Below, in pieces: positions 56,426 to 64,000 of a DNA stretch of 64,000 bases. The notes under the pieces were generated by a model. It was not told the DNA's origin, did no database searches, and saw only the letters and a program-made list of their open reading frames with translations. Numbering within the stretch: the stretch's first letter is position 1; every line of letters starts with the position of its first letter. This stretch comes from Candidatus Rhodobacter oscarellae (GTDB lineage: Bacteria > Pseudomonadota > Alphaproteobacteria > Rhodobacterales > Rhodobacteraceae), in assembly GCF_001078595.1 (NCBI RefSeq), contig NZ_LFTY01000002.1, forward strand, positions 3,606,862-3,670,861, written 5' to 3'. Both the position numbers and the translations under genes were made by a program.

Positions 56426-57030
56426 GACTGCAAGGGCGACACAAGACCCTGGCGCAGACGCTTGGCGTCGTGCTGCTGATGGGCGGGCTCGCCTGGGCCT
56501 CGGTGCCCTTTTACGATTGGTTCTGCCGCGTCACCGGCTTCGGCGGCACCACAAGCGTGGCCGATATGGGCAGCGACGACGTTTTGGACCGCACCGTGAA
56601 GGTGCGCTTTGATGCCTCGATAGAGCGCGGCATGCCCTGGGAGTTCCGCCCCGTCGAGCGCACCATGGAGATCCGCATCGGCGAGACGGGCTTGGCCTTC
56701 TACGAGGCCCATAACCCGACCAGCCGCCCCGTTGCGGGCAGCGCCAGCTACGGCGTGTTCCCCTATGAGGCGGGCGGGTTCTTTACCAAGATCGACTGCT
56801 TCTGCTTTGAGGAGCAGGTGCTGCAGCCCGGCGAGACCGTGCTGATGCCGGTCAGCTTTTACGTGGACCCCGAAATGGTCGAGGACCGCGACGCGAAATA
56901 CGTGACGAGCATCACGCTCAGCTACACGTTCCACGAGATCGAATTGCCCGACGATGCGCAGGCGGCTTTGACCCCGGCGCCGGGCTTGGATACAACCATC
57001 AACGCGACGGAAGACGAGGGAACGCTCTGA
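56422..57030 (+). CDS. ctaG: Cytochrome c oxidase assembly protein CtaG/Cox11
   Basis: The 202-aa protein has one N-terminal helix ([31 protein letters not shown]) and a periplasmic immunoglobulin-like domain with the copper-binding [13 protein letters not shown] motif near residue 133. Cox11 inserts CuB into subunit I. The GTG start overlaps the upstream stop by four bases, and coxC begins 2 bp after its stop. Confidence 0.95.
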   Translation: MRLQGRHKTLAQTLGVVLLMGGLAWASVPFYDWFCRVTGFGGTTSVADMGSDDVLDRTVKVRFDASIERGMPWEFRPVERTMEIRIGETGLAFYEAHNPTSRPVAGSASYGVFPYEAGGFFTKIDCFCFEEQVLQPGETVLMPVSFYVDPEMVEDRDAKYVTSITLSYTFHEIELPDDAQAALTPAPGLDTTINATEDEGTL

Positions 57031-57031
57031 C

Positions 57032-57850
57032 ATGGCGCATGAAAAGAACCACGACTACCATATCCTGAACCCCTCGATCTGGCCATTTCTCGGCTCATTG
57101 GGTGGGTTTATCATGCTCTTGGGCTTTGTGCTTTGGGTCTCGCCCAACGCGCAAAACAACCAACCCTGGGTGTTCTTCATCGGCCTGGCGCTGGTGCTCT
57201 ATGTGATGTTCGCCTGGTGGTCCGAGGTGGTGGAAGAGTCGCATGTGGGCGACCACACGCCGGTCGTCGCCATCGGGCTGCGCTATGGCTTCTTGATGTT
57301 CATCATGTCCGAGGTGATGTTCTTTGCCGCCTGGTTCTGGAGCTTCTTCAAGCACGCCATGTACCCGATGCACCCCGACGGGATTAGCCCGGCGGTGGAC
57401 GGCGTCTGGCCGCCCGCGGGAATCGAGACCTTCGACCCTTGGCATCTGCCGCTGATCAACACGCTGATCCTGCTCTGCTCGGGCTGCGCCGCGACCTGGG
57501 CGCACCACGCCATCGCGCATGAGAACAACCGCAAGGACCTGGTGAACGGGTTGATCATCGCCATCGCACTGGGCGCGATCTTCACCGCGTTCCAGGCCTA
57601 CGAATATAGCCACGCGGCCTTCGGGTTCTCGGGCAATATCTACGGCGCGAACTTCTTTATGGCGACGGGCTTCCACGGGTTCCACGTGCTGGTCGGTACG
57701 ATCTTCTTGTTCGTTTGCCTGCTGCGCGCCTATGCGGGCCACTTCACGCCCGAGCGTCACATCGGGTTCGAGGCGGCGGCCTGGTACTGGCACTTCGTTG
57801 ACGTCGTGTGGCTGTTCCTCTTCGCCGCGGTTTACATCTGGGGCGGCTGA
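57032..57850 (+). CDS. coxC: Cytochrome c oxidase subunit III
   Basis: The 272-aa protein has seven hydrophobic segments and the usual motifs [17 protein letters not shown] near residue 10, [21 protein letters not shown] near 85 and [14 protein letters not shown] near 210, with [13 protein letters not shown] at the end. It stabilises the proton pathways of the aa3 oxidase. A terminator-like hairpin follows 31 bp after the stop. Confidence 0.96.
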   Translation: MAHEKNHDYHILNPSIWPFLGSLGGFIMLLGFVLWVSPNAQNNQPWVFFIGLALVLYVMFAWWSEVVEESHVGDHTPVVAIGLRYGFLMFIMSEVMFFAAWFWSFFKHAMYPMHPDGISPAVDGVWPPAGIETFDPWHLPLINTLILLCSGCAATWAHHAIAHENNRKDLVNGLIIAIALGAIFTAFQAYEYSHAAFGFSGNIYGANFFMATGFHGFHVLVGTIFLFVCLLRAYAGHFTPERHIGFEAAAWYWHFVDVVWLFLFAAVYIWGG

Positions 57851-57881
57851 TCGCAGGCGCGAATGGCAACATTGAATAGGG

Positions 57882-57917
57882 TTAGGGCGCGGGGCGGATC
57901 CGCGCCCTAATTGTTTG
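57882..57917 (+). terminator. Terminator-like hairpin after coxC
   Basis: TTAGGGCGCGG (57882-57892) and CCGCGCCCTAA (57900-57910) form a perfect 11-bp stem with a 7-nt loop, followed by TTGTTTG. It should reduce transcription into the following genes. Confidence 0.7.
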
Positions 57918-57922
57918 ACGCG

Positions 57923-58387
57923 ATGACAAAGAGCGCTGAAATTTGGCTGATGGTGGACCCGGTCGGCGACCAGGTGGCGCCCGTCTCGACCCGCGCCTTC
58001 AAGACCGTCACCGCGCCGGTGTCACGTGTCCTGGCGCGCAACTGCGTGGCGCTGTTTCTGGATCCCGAGGGCAGGGTGCATCGGATCGAGGCGATCCACC
58101 CGCAGCGGCCTGGACCGCTTTGCATGCTGCGGCTGTGGCTCGGCCAGGCGACGCCCGCGCGCTTCGTGTTTGAGCCAGTGGACGCGCCGCTCGACGACAT
58201 CCGTACCATGGTTCTTGACGCCATGATGTACTCGCGCAAGAACGGCGCCAAACTGCGCGCGGATTGGTGGCTGTTCACCGCGTCGGAGGCGCAAGTGCGC
58301 ACCCAACTCGCCACTGCTCAGAGCCTAGCGGAATTGCATGCGATGATGCGCTTTCCCGCCGAAGAGAATTGCTTGGATCTGCTATGA
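57923..58387 (+). CDS. Hypothetical protein in the cox cluster
   Basis: The 154-aa protein (MTKSAEIWLMVDPVGDQVAPV...) has no membrane segment or signal and no motif I recognise. It has a mixed alpha/beta composition with VALFLDPEGRVHRIEAIHP and a helical C-terminal third. It is translationally coupled to surf1 (ATGA at 58384-58387), which suggests a shared role, but the terminator-like hairpin upstream separates it from coxC. The start could be a TTG at 57911; the ATG at 57923 is preferred. Confidence 0.6.
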   Translation: MTKSAEIWLMVDPVGDQVAPVSTRAFKTVTAPVSRVLARNCVALFLDPEGRVHRIEAIHPQRPGPLCMLRLWLGQATPARFVFEPVDAPLDDIRTMVLDAMMYSRKNGAKLRADWWLFTASEAQVRTQLATAQSLAELHAMMRFPAEENCLDLL

Positions 58388-59052
58388 AACGCTACCTCTT
58401 CCCCTTGATCATTGGCCTGGGCGGCGTGGCGATCCTGGTCTCGCTGGGCGTCTGGCAGGTGCAGCGACTGGCCTGGAAAGAGGGCGTTTTGGCGGACATC
58501 TCGGCCCGCATCGCGGCCCAGCCCGTGGCCTTGCCCGCGCAGCCGAACCCGCAACAGCACGCGTACCTTCCCGTGCGCGCCGAGGGCACCGTCACCGACG
58601 GCCTGCGCGTGCTGGCCAGCGCAAAGCGTCGCGGCGCGGGGTACCGGATGATCAGCGTGTTTGAGACCGACGGCCGCAAAGTGCTGCTGGATCGTGGCTT
58701 TCTGAGCGTCGACGCGCAAGCCGATGCGGGCGCACCGCAAGAGATCACCGTCACCGGCAACTTGCATTGGCCGGATGAGGTGGACGGGTTCACCCCCGAA
58801 CCGGACACCGAAATGAACCTTTGGTTCGCCCGGGACGTGCCCGCGATGGCGGCGGCGCTGGGGACCGAGCCCGTCTTGATCATCGCGCGGCGCATCGAGC
58901 CCGCAGGTTACGCCGCCGAGCCGATGCCCGTGGGCGCCACCGGCATCCCGAATGACCACTTGGAGTACGCGATCACATGGTTTTCGCTCGCGATCGTCTG
59001 GGCGGGGATGACAGCGTTCCTGCTCTGGCGTATCAGGCAAAGAACCGCCTGA
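58384..59052 (+). CDS. SURF1-family cytochrome oxidase assembly protein
   Basis: The 222-aa protein has an N-terminal and a C-terminal membrane helix (LFPLIIGLGGVAILVSLGVWQVQRL; TWFSLAIVWAGMTAFLLW) flanking a periplasmic domain. Typical motifs are LGVWQVQRLAWKEGVL, VLLDRGFL and NDHLEYAITWF. SURF1 helps insert haem a into subunit I. The ATG at 58384 overlaps the upstream stop; thrC starts 16 bp after its stop. Confidence 0.93.
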   Translation: MKRYLFPLIIGLGGVAILVSLGVWQVQRLAWKEGVLADISARIAAQPVALPAQPNPQQHAYLPVRAEGTVTDGLRVLASAKRRGAGYRMISVFETDGRKVLLDRGFLSVDAQADAGAPQEITVTGNLHWPDEVDGFTPEPDTEMNLWFARDVPAMAAALGTEPVLIIARRIEPAGYAAEPMPVGATGIPNDHLEYAITWFSLAIVWAGMTAFLLWRIRQRTA

Positions 59053-59068
59053 ATTGGGACTGCCAAGA

Positions 59069-60457
59069 ATGCGATACATCTCGACCCGGGGCCAGGCCCC
59101 CGCGCTCACCTTCGAAGAGGCCATGCTGACCGGGCTGGCGCGCGACGGCGGGCTCTATGTGCCGGAAACGATCCCTGTGATGAGCCGCGATGCCATCGCC
59201 GCCCTCGCGGGGCGCTCCTATGAGGAGATCGCGTTCGAAGTGATGCGGCCTTTCATTGGCGACACCTTCACCGACGCCGAGTTCCGCGACATCATCGCCC
59301 GCGCCTATGCGGGCTTTGGCCACGCCGCCCGCGCGCCGCTGGTGCAACTGGGGCCGAACCACTTCCTATGCGAGCTGTTCCATGGGCCGACCCTGGCCTT
59401 CAAGGACTTCGCGATGCAGCTCATCGGGCAGATGTTCCAGACGGCACTGGCGCGCCGCAACGAGCGGGTGACCATCGTGGGCGCCACGTCAGGCGACACG
59501 GGCTCGGCGGCGATCGAAGCCTTCCAGGGGCTCGACGCGGTGGACGTCTTTATCCTCTACCCTCATGGGCGCGTCTCAGAGGTGCAGCGCCGCCAGATGA
59601 CCACGCCAAATGCGTCCAACGTGCACGCTCTGGCGCTGGCCGGGGATTTCGACGACTGCCAGGCTCGGCTGAAGGACATGTTCAACGATTTTGAGTTCCG
59701 CGACGGCGTGCGGCTGGCGGGGGTGAACTCAATCAACTGGGCGCGGGTGCTGGCGCAGGTGGTGTATTACTTCTCGTCCGCGGTGGCTCTGGGCGCGCCG
59801 CATCGGGTGGTGGACTTCACCGTGCCCACGGGCAATTTCGGCGACATCTTCGCGGGCTACATCGCCAAGCGGATGGGGCTGCCCATCGGGCAGCTGGTGA
59901 TCGCCACGAACCAGAACGACATCCTGCACCGTACGATGGTCTCGGGCGCGCATACCAAAGAGGGCGTTGCGCCCTCGATCAGCCCCTCGATGGACATCCA
60001 GGTCTCCAGCAATTTCGAGCGCGCGCTCTATTTCGCCTACGATCAGGACGGCGCCGCGATTGCCCAGCAGATGGAGGCGCTGAAAACGGATGGCGGGTTC
60101 ACCGTCAGCCAGGGCGCCTTGCAGGCGCTGCGCGAGGACTTCACCAGCGGGCGCTGCTCGGAGGACGAGACGCTTGCCACGATCACGGCGCAGCGCGACG
60201 CGACGGGCGAGGTGCTGTGCCCGCACAGTGCTGTGGGCGTGAAGGTCGCCGAGGAGCACCTGGGAGCAAACCCCATGGTCACGCTGGCCACCGCGCACCC
60301 GGCGAAGTTCCCGGATGCCGTGTCGCAGGCGGTGGGCATACACCCCCCTCTTCCAAAGCGGATGGCGGATCTATATGAGCGTTCGGAACGGGTGACCGAG
60401 GTGCCAAACGACCTCGCCGCCCTGGAAGCTCTTGTAAGGGACCGCATCCAAAAGTGA
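59069..60457 (+). CDS. thrC: Threonine synthase
   Basis: The 462-aa enzyme belongs to the fungal/proteobacterial long class of threonine synthases: MRYISTRGQAPALTFEEAMLTGLARDGGLYVPE at the start, PLP lysine in FHGPTLAFKDFAMQ near residue 110, and GATSGDTGSAAIEAF near 145. It makes threonine from O-phosphohomoserine. The ATG at 59069 is preferred to a TTG at 59054. Its stop overlaps the next start by four bases. Confidence 0.96.
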   Translation: MRYISTRGQAPALTFEEAMLTGLARDGGLYVPETIPVMSRDAIAALAGRSYEEIAFEVMRPFIGDTFTDAEFRDIIARAYAGFGHAARAPLVQLGPNHFLCELFHGPTLAFKDFAMQLIGQMFQTALARRNERVTIVGATSGDTGSAAIEAFQGLDAVDVFILYPHGRVSEVQRRQMTTPNASNVHALALAGDFDDCQARLKDMFNDFEFRDGVRLAGVNSINWARVLAQVVYYFSSAVALGAPHRVVDFTVPTGNFGDIFAGYIAKRMGLPIGQLVIATNQNDILHRTMVSGAHTKEGVAPSISPSMDIQVSSNFERALYFAYDQDGAAIAQQMEALKTDGGFTVSQGALQALREDFTSGRCSEDETLATITAQRDATGEVLCPHSAVGVKVAEEHLGANPMVTLATAHPAKFPDAVSQAVGIHPPLPKRMADLYERSERVTEVPNDLAALEALVRDRIQK

Positions 60458-61716
60458 CTGTAAAATTGCATGAATTCGACAACGGTTTTCGCGTTGTCAC
60501 CGAGTATATGCCGGGGCTGAAATCCGCGGCGATTGGGGTCTGGGTCATGGCGGGCGGCCGCCACGAACGCATCGAGCAGAACGGCATCGCGCATTTCCTC
60601 GAGCACATGGCCTTCAAGGGGACCGAGCGACGCTCGGCGCTGCAGATCGCCGAAGAGATCGAGGATGTGGGCGGCTATATCAACGCCTATACCAGCCGCG
60701 AGATGACCGCCTATTACGCCCGCGTGCTCGAGGATGACGTGCCGCTGGCGCTGGACGTGCTCAGCGATATCGTGCTGAATCCGGTCTTTGACGAAAGCGA
60801 AATCGAGGTCGAGCGCGGAGTGATCCTGCAAGAGATCGGCCAGGTCATGGACACGCCCGACGACGTGGTGTTCGACTGGCTGCAAGAGGTCGCCTATCCC
60901 GAGCAACCGCTGGGCCGCACGATCCTTGGCCCCACCGAGCGCGTCAGCAGCTTTAGCCGCGGCGATCTGCGCCGCTTTGTGGGTGAGCACTACCGCCCGG
61001 AAAAGCTGATCCTGTCCGTGGCGGGCGGGTTCGACCACGACCAGATCATGGCCGAGGCCGAGCGCCTGTTCGCAGGGCTCGAGCGCGGCAGCGACAAGGT
61101 GATCGTGCCCGCGCAGTTCGCGGGCGGCGAGCGCCGCGAGATCAAGACGCTTGAGCAGGTGCATTTCGCTTTGGCGTTCGAGACGCCGGGCTATCTGGAC
61201 GACGCGGTCTATACCGCGCAGATCTATTCCAGCGTGCTGGGCGGCGGCATGTCCTCGCGCCTGTTCCAAGAGATCCGCGAGCGGCGCGGGCTGTGTTACT
61301 CGATCTTCGCGCAGACCGGGGCCTATGCGGATACCGGCATGACCACGATTTATGCGGGCACCTCGGGCGAGCAGATCGACGCCTTGACGAACCTGACCGT
61401 GGACGAGCTGAAACGCGCCGCCGGCGAGATCACGCAGACCGAAGTGGACCGCGCGCGGGCGCAAATGAAGGCGGGGATGCTGATGGGGCTGGAAAGCCCC
61501 TCGGCCCGGGCCGAGCGTCTGGCGCGGCTGGTGGCGATTTGGGGCGAAGTGCCCAGTCTCGACAAGGTCGTGGCCAAGATCGACGCCGTGACCGTCGCGG
61601 ATGTCCGGGCGCATGCCAGCGGGCTCATCACCACGGCCCAGCCAGCGCTTACGATGTACGGCCCGGTCGATCACGCGCCGCATCTTGCGCACCTCAAGGA
61701 GAGGCTCGCCGCCTGA
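60454..61716 (+). CDS. M16-family zinc peptidase (processing-peptidase type)
   Basis: The 420-aa protein has the inverted zinc motif HFLEH at residues 47-51 and a downstream glutamate in ERGVILQEIGQ near 125. The second M16 domain starts near residue 215 and includes YSSVLGGGMSSRLFQEIRERRGLCYS, the R/Y motif region of the mitochondrial processing peptidase beta family. It probably degrades or processes exported or misfolded peptides. The GTG start overlaps thrC; this order is common in alphaproteobacteria. Confidence 0.9.
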   Translation: MTVKLHEFDNGFRVVTEYMPGLKSAAIGVWVMAGGRHERIEQNGIAHFLEHMAFKGTERRSALQIAEEIEDVGGYINAYTSREMTAYYARVLEDDVPLALDVLSDIVLNPVFDESEIEVERGVILQEIGQVMDTPDDVVFDWLQEVAYPEQPLGRTILGPTERVSSFSRGDLRRFVGEHYRPEKLILSVAGGFDHDQIMAEAERLFAGLERGSDKVIVPAQFAGGERREIKTLEQVHFALAFETPGYLDDAVYTAQIYSSVLGGGMSSRLFQEIRERRGLCYSIFAQTGAYADTGMTTIYAGTSGEQIDALTNLTVDELKRAAGEITQTEVDRARAQMKAGMLMGLESPSARAERLARLVAIWGEVPSLDKVVAKIDAVTVADVRAHASGLITTAQPALTMYGPVDHAPHLAHLKERLAA

Positions 61717-62300
61717 TGCTCACGCGCCGCCGGAAACTGCGGATAGAGACCGAGCGGATGACTCTACGCCCGCCGCAGCATTCTGACTATCGCACATGGG
61801 TGGCGCTGCGCCAGGTGAGCCGCGAGTTCCTGACGCCGTGGGAGCCCGTTTGGGCAAAGGACCACCTGACCCGCAAGGGTTTCACCAATCGGGTCTATTG
61901 GGCGCAGCGCTCGATCAGCGGTGGCTCGGCGGTGCCCTTGTTCATCTTCCGGCGCGCGGACGACATGCTCTTGGGCGCGATCACGCTGGATCATATCCGG
62001 CGCGGCCCGGCGCAGGCGGGCACGCTGGGCTATTGGATCGGCGGGCCGCATGCACGCAAGGGCTATATGGGCGAGGCGATCCGCGGGCTGGTCCACCACG
62101 CCTTCACCGAGCTTGACCTAAGCCGGGTCGAGGCCGCATGCCTGCCAGAGAACCAGGCCAGCCGTGGTGTGCTCGAGAAATCCGGCTTCAAATACGAAGG
62201 CGTTGCGCAGAGTTATCTGCAGATCAACGGTCGCTGGCGCAACCATGTGCTTTACGCAAGCCTCAGGAACGACCGCCGGGGCCGGACTGAAACGACTTAG
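61716..62300 (+). CDS. GNAT-family N-acetyltransferase, RimJ/RimL-like
   Basis: The 194-aa protein starts MLTRRRKLRIETERMTLRPPQHSDYRTW, as in RimJ-type acetyltransferases. It has the acetyl-CoA loop region YWIGGPHARKGYMGEAIRGLVHHAF near residue 108 and ACLPENQASRGVLEKSGF near 143. It probably acetylates the N-terminus of a ribosomal or other protein. The ATG overlaps the peptidase stop by one base; waaA starts immediately after its stop. Confidence 0.87.
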   Translation: MLTRRRKLRIETERMTLRPPQHSDYRTWVALRQVSREFLTPWEPVWAKDHLTRKGFTNRVYWAQRSISGGSAVPLFIFRRADDMLLGAITLDHIRRGPAQAGTLGYWIGGPHARKGYMGEAIRGLVHHAFTELDLSRVEAACLPENQASRGVLEKSGFKYEGVAQSYLQINGRWRNHVLYASLRNDRRGRTETT

Positions 62301-63548
62301 ATGCTGGGCTACCGCCTCTTTTTGGTGCTTGCTGGCCCGGTCGTCTTCATGCTTCTTCTTTGGCGCCTATTGCGCGGGCGAGAGACCCTTGCCGACATAG
62401 ATCAGCGTCTCGGCGGTGGAACGCAAACACCCGCCGCGATTTGGGTGCATGGCGCCAGCAATGGCGAGCTGATCTCGGCGCGGCAACTCATCGAGGATAT
62501 CGGGACGGCCTTTCCGGGGCACAGCCTGGTGGTGACCTCAAACACCATATCGGCGCGCGAGATGGTGCGCGGCTGGGGCTTGGGTAACGTCACGCCGTGC
62601 CTAGCGCCGCTCGATTTCCGCTGGGCGCTCCGGCGGTTCCGGGCGCGCTGCAGTACGGTGGCCCTGGTAACGCTAGAAAACGAGCTGTGGCCGAACCGGC
62701 TGGTGACGTTCCAGGGCCCGGTGATTTCGGTCGCGGCGCGCATGTCGGACAAAAGCGCGCGCCGCTGGAGCCAGTTCGGCGGGGTCATGTCGGCGCTCTT
62801 GGCGAGGGTCGACTATCTGGCGCCCCAGGACTTGGCCTCGGGCGCGCGCCTGAAGGCGCTGGGGCTTGCCGATGCGGCGCTGGGACCGCCGGTGGAGCTG
62901 AAATCCTCGGTGACGGCCGAGACCGTCACGCAAGCGCCGCCGCAGATCCTGGGGTCTGCCTTTATTCCAGAGCGGACCATTCTTGCCGCCTCCACCCATC
63001 CGGGCGAGGACGAGATCGTGCTTGATGCGTTCAAACAGCGGCTGCAGGAGGACGGCGATCTGACGCTCATCCTGGCGCCGCGCCACCCGCGCCGGGCCGA
63101 AGAGATCGTGCGGCTCTGCGAGGCCCGGGGGCTGCATGTGGTGCGGCGCAGCCAAATGGGCGAGCTGTCCACGGATGTCTATCTGGCGGACACTCTTGGC
63201 GAGATGGCGCTTTGGTATCGCTCCGCCGCGGTGACCATCGTCTGCGGCTCCTTGGTGCCGCTGGGTGGGCACACCCCGTTCGAGCCCGCGGCCCATGGGT
63301 CCGCCCTTATACACGGCCCGCATGTGGCGAATTTCCAAGACATCTATGCCGAATTGGACGATGCTGGCGGTGCGCTCTGTGTGAAAAACGCGCAAGAGCT
63401 CGGTGCGGCGCTTTGCAAGCTGTCGCAGGACGCGGCACGGGCAAGGCAGATCGCGGCCGCAAAACGCGTGACGGGTCGGTTCCAGGCGGCCTCGGCAGGC
63501 ACCGCCCCGGTGCTAAGGGCTTTGCTGTATCACCTTGGTCAGGCGTGA
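62301..63548 (+). CDS. waaA: 3-Deoxy-D-manno-octulosonic acid transferase
   Basis: The 415-aa GT-B enzyme of family GT30 has a hydrophobic N-terminal helix (LFLVLAGPVVFMLLLWRLLRG), an ASNGELISARQLIEDI acceptor-side motif near residue 50, and C-terminal donor-site segments LILAPRHPRRAEEIVRLCEARG and GHTPFEPAAHGSALIHGP. It adds Kdo to lipid A precursors in lipopolysaccharide synthesis. The sequence is more divergent than the E. coli type, as in other Rhodobacterales. The start follows the acetyltransferase stop with no gap. Confidence 0.85.
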   Translation: MLGYRLFLVLAGPVVFMLLLWRLLRGRETLADIDQRLGGGTQTPAAIWVHGASNGELISARQLIEDIGTAFPGHSLVVTSNTISAREMVRGWGLGNVTPCLAPLDFRWALRRFRARCSTVALVTLENELWPNRLVTFQGPVISVAARMSDKSARRWSQFGGVMSALLARVDYLAPQDLASGARLKALGLADAALGPPVELKSSVTAETVTQAPPQILGSAFIPERTILAASTHPGEDEIVLDAFKQRLQEDGDLTLILAPRHPRRAEEIVRLCEARGLHVVRRSQMGELSTDVYLADTLGEMALWYRSAAVTIVCGSLVPLGGHTPFEPAAHGSALIHGPHVANFQDIYAELDDAGGALCVKNAQELGAALCKLSQDAARARQIAAAKRVTGRFQAASAGTAPVLRALLYHLGQA

Positions 63549-63688
63549 TTTTTTCTGATATCGCTTATATTTGATCGTCGAGCCCTGTTGCTTCTAGCCC
63601 GCAGTTTGTTAGCCTACGATTATAGATTGGCGCGGACCCAGCCGCGTTGGGCAGAATCAATAGGTCGATGGGGGCACGGGCTAAAAGA

Positions 63689-64000
63689 ATGCGACAGATC
63701 CGGTTTGACTCGGGCGGCAAGACCTCTGTGCGCACGCAGTTTGGCGCGCTGTGCTACCGGGTGCGCCGCGACGAGGTTCAGGTGCTATTGGTCACCAGTC
63801 GCCGCTCTGGGCGCTGGATCATCCCCAAAGGATGGCCGGAGAACAATGCCACGCCGCACAAGGCCGCCAAGCGCGAAGCCTGGGAGGAAGCCGGCGCGCA
63901 GGGACGCGTGAACGGCAACGCGCTGGGCATCTTTTCCTACGTTAAGGAGCGCAAGGACACCGACCTGCCCGTGGTTGTGGTGGTCTTCCCGATGAAGGTC
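63689..64000 (+). CDS. NUDIX hydrolase (partial, runs off the window)
   Basis: At least 104 residues are present: MRQIRFDSGGKTSVRTQFGALCYRVRRDEVQVLLVTSRRSGRWIIPKGWP, followed by a Nudix box (REAWEEAG) near residue 72-79. The glutamate of the leading GX5E segment is replaced (WPENNA), as in the diphosphoinositol/alphaproteobacterial subgroup with PKGWP. It would hydrolyse a nucleotide or inositol diphosphate. The ATG at 63689 follows CTAAAAGA, a weak ribosome-binding site. The C-terminus lies outside the window. Confidence 0.85.
   Translation, partial: MRQIRFDSGGKTSVRTQFGALCYRVRRDEVQVLLVTSRRSGRWIIPKGWPENNATPHKAAKREAWEEAGAQGRVNGNALGIFSYVKERKDTDLPVVVVVFPMKV

Noticed and set aside
60043-61692. 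549-codon minus-strand frame opposite thrC and the M16 peptidase
   Set aside because: It is a shadow of two clear genes, with the same low-complexity composition as the other shadows.

Overview
The window is chromosomal DNA from an alphaproteobacterium, most likely a member of the Rhodobacterales (roseobacter group). The base composition is GC-rich, and the gene content is typical of that group: a cytochrome c oxidase cluster running coxB-ctaB-small gene-ctaG-coxC-surf1-thrC-M16 peptidase, a Tad/Flp pilus cluster, a ugpBAEC-type transporter, an NsrR-type regulator beside a group III truncated haemoglobin, and a DUF1826 gene. No rRNA or tRNA gene, CRISPR array or complete insertion sequence was recognised.

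Layout. 1-4 kb: end of a DNA alkylation repair gene, a thioesterase, and pdeM plus a ligase-associated helicase separated by four perfect TTGCAA-centred palindromes. 4-8 kb: a probable 6S RNA, an AAA ATPase, a polytopic membrane protein and an L,D-transpeptidase. 8-12.3 kb: ugpBAEC. 12.6-13.6 kb: DUF1826 behind the internally deleted remains of a COG0523 (CobW-type) GTPase and a Zur-box-like site. 14.3-20.5 kb: a choline-sulfatase-like enzyme divergent from a polar amino acid type ABC transporter, a GntR regulator and a class IV aminotransferase with unusual active-site motifs. 20.9-22.9 kb: an AT-rich accessory operon of three unknown genes. 23-27.5 kb: pnp, a histone-deacetylase-family amidohydrolase and rpmB. 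27.5-30.4 kb: a copper chaperone, nsrR, a 50-aa membrane protein, a truncated haemoglobin and an amidinotransferase-family hydrolase. 30.5-43.2 kb: the Tad pilus locus, including two almost identical tandem pilin genes, followed by a divergent lytic transglycosylase. 43.2-48 kb: a frameshifted UbiA/HAD prenyltransferase beside DprE1-like and DprE2-like genes and a flippase-like membrane protein, resembling the decaprenyl-phospho-arabinose pathway. 48.2-48.7 kb: two small secreted proteins sharing a C-terminal motif. 48.7-54.2 kb: topA, dprA, tldD. 54.3-63.5 kb: the cytochrome oxidase assembly cluster, thrC, an M16 peptidase, an acetyltransferase and waaA. The window ends inside a NUDIX hydrolase gene.

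How the genes work together. The Tad genes supply pilins, prepilin peptidase, ATPase, platform proteins, secretin and localisation factor for a surface pilus. The cox cluster builds an aa3-type oxidase, but coxA is not present. nsrR, the small membrane protein and the haemoglobin form a nitric-oxide response unit with operator-like dyads between them. Several non-coding repeats recur within the window: an approximately 76-bp element with an 11-bp-period tail, and a hairpin element with a compensatory base change.
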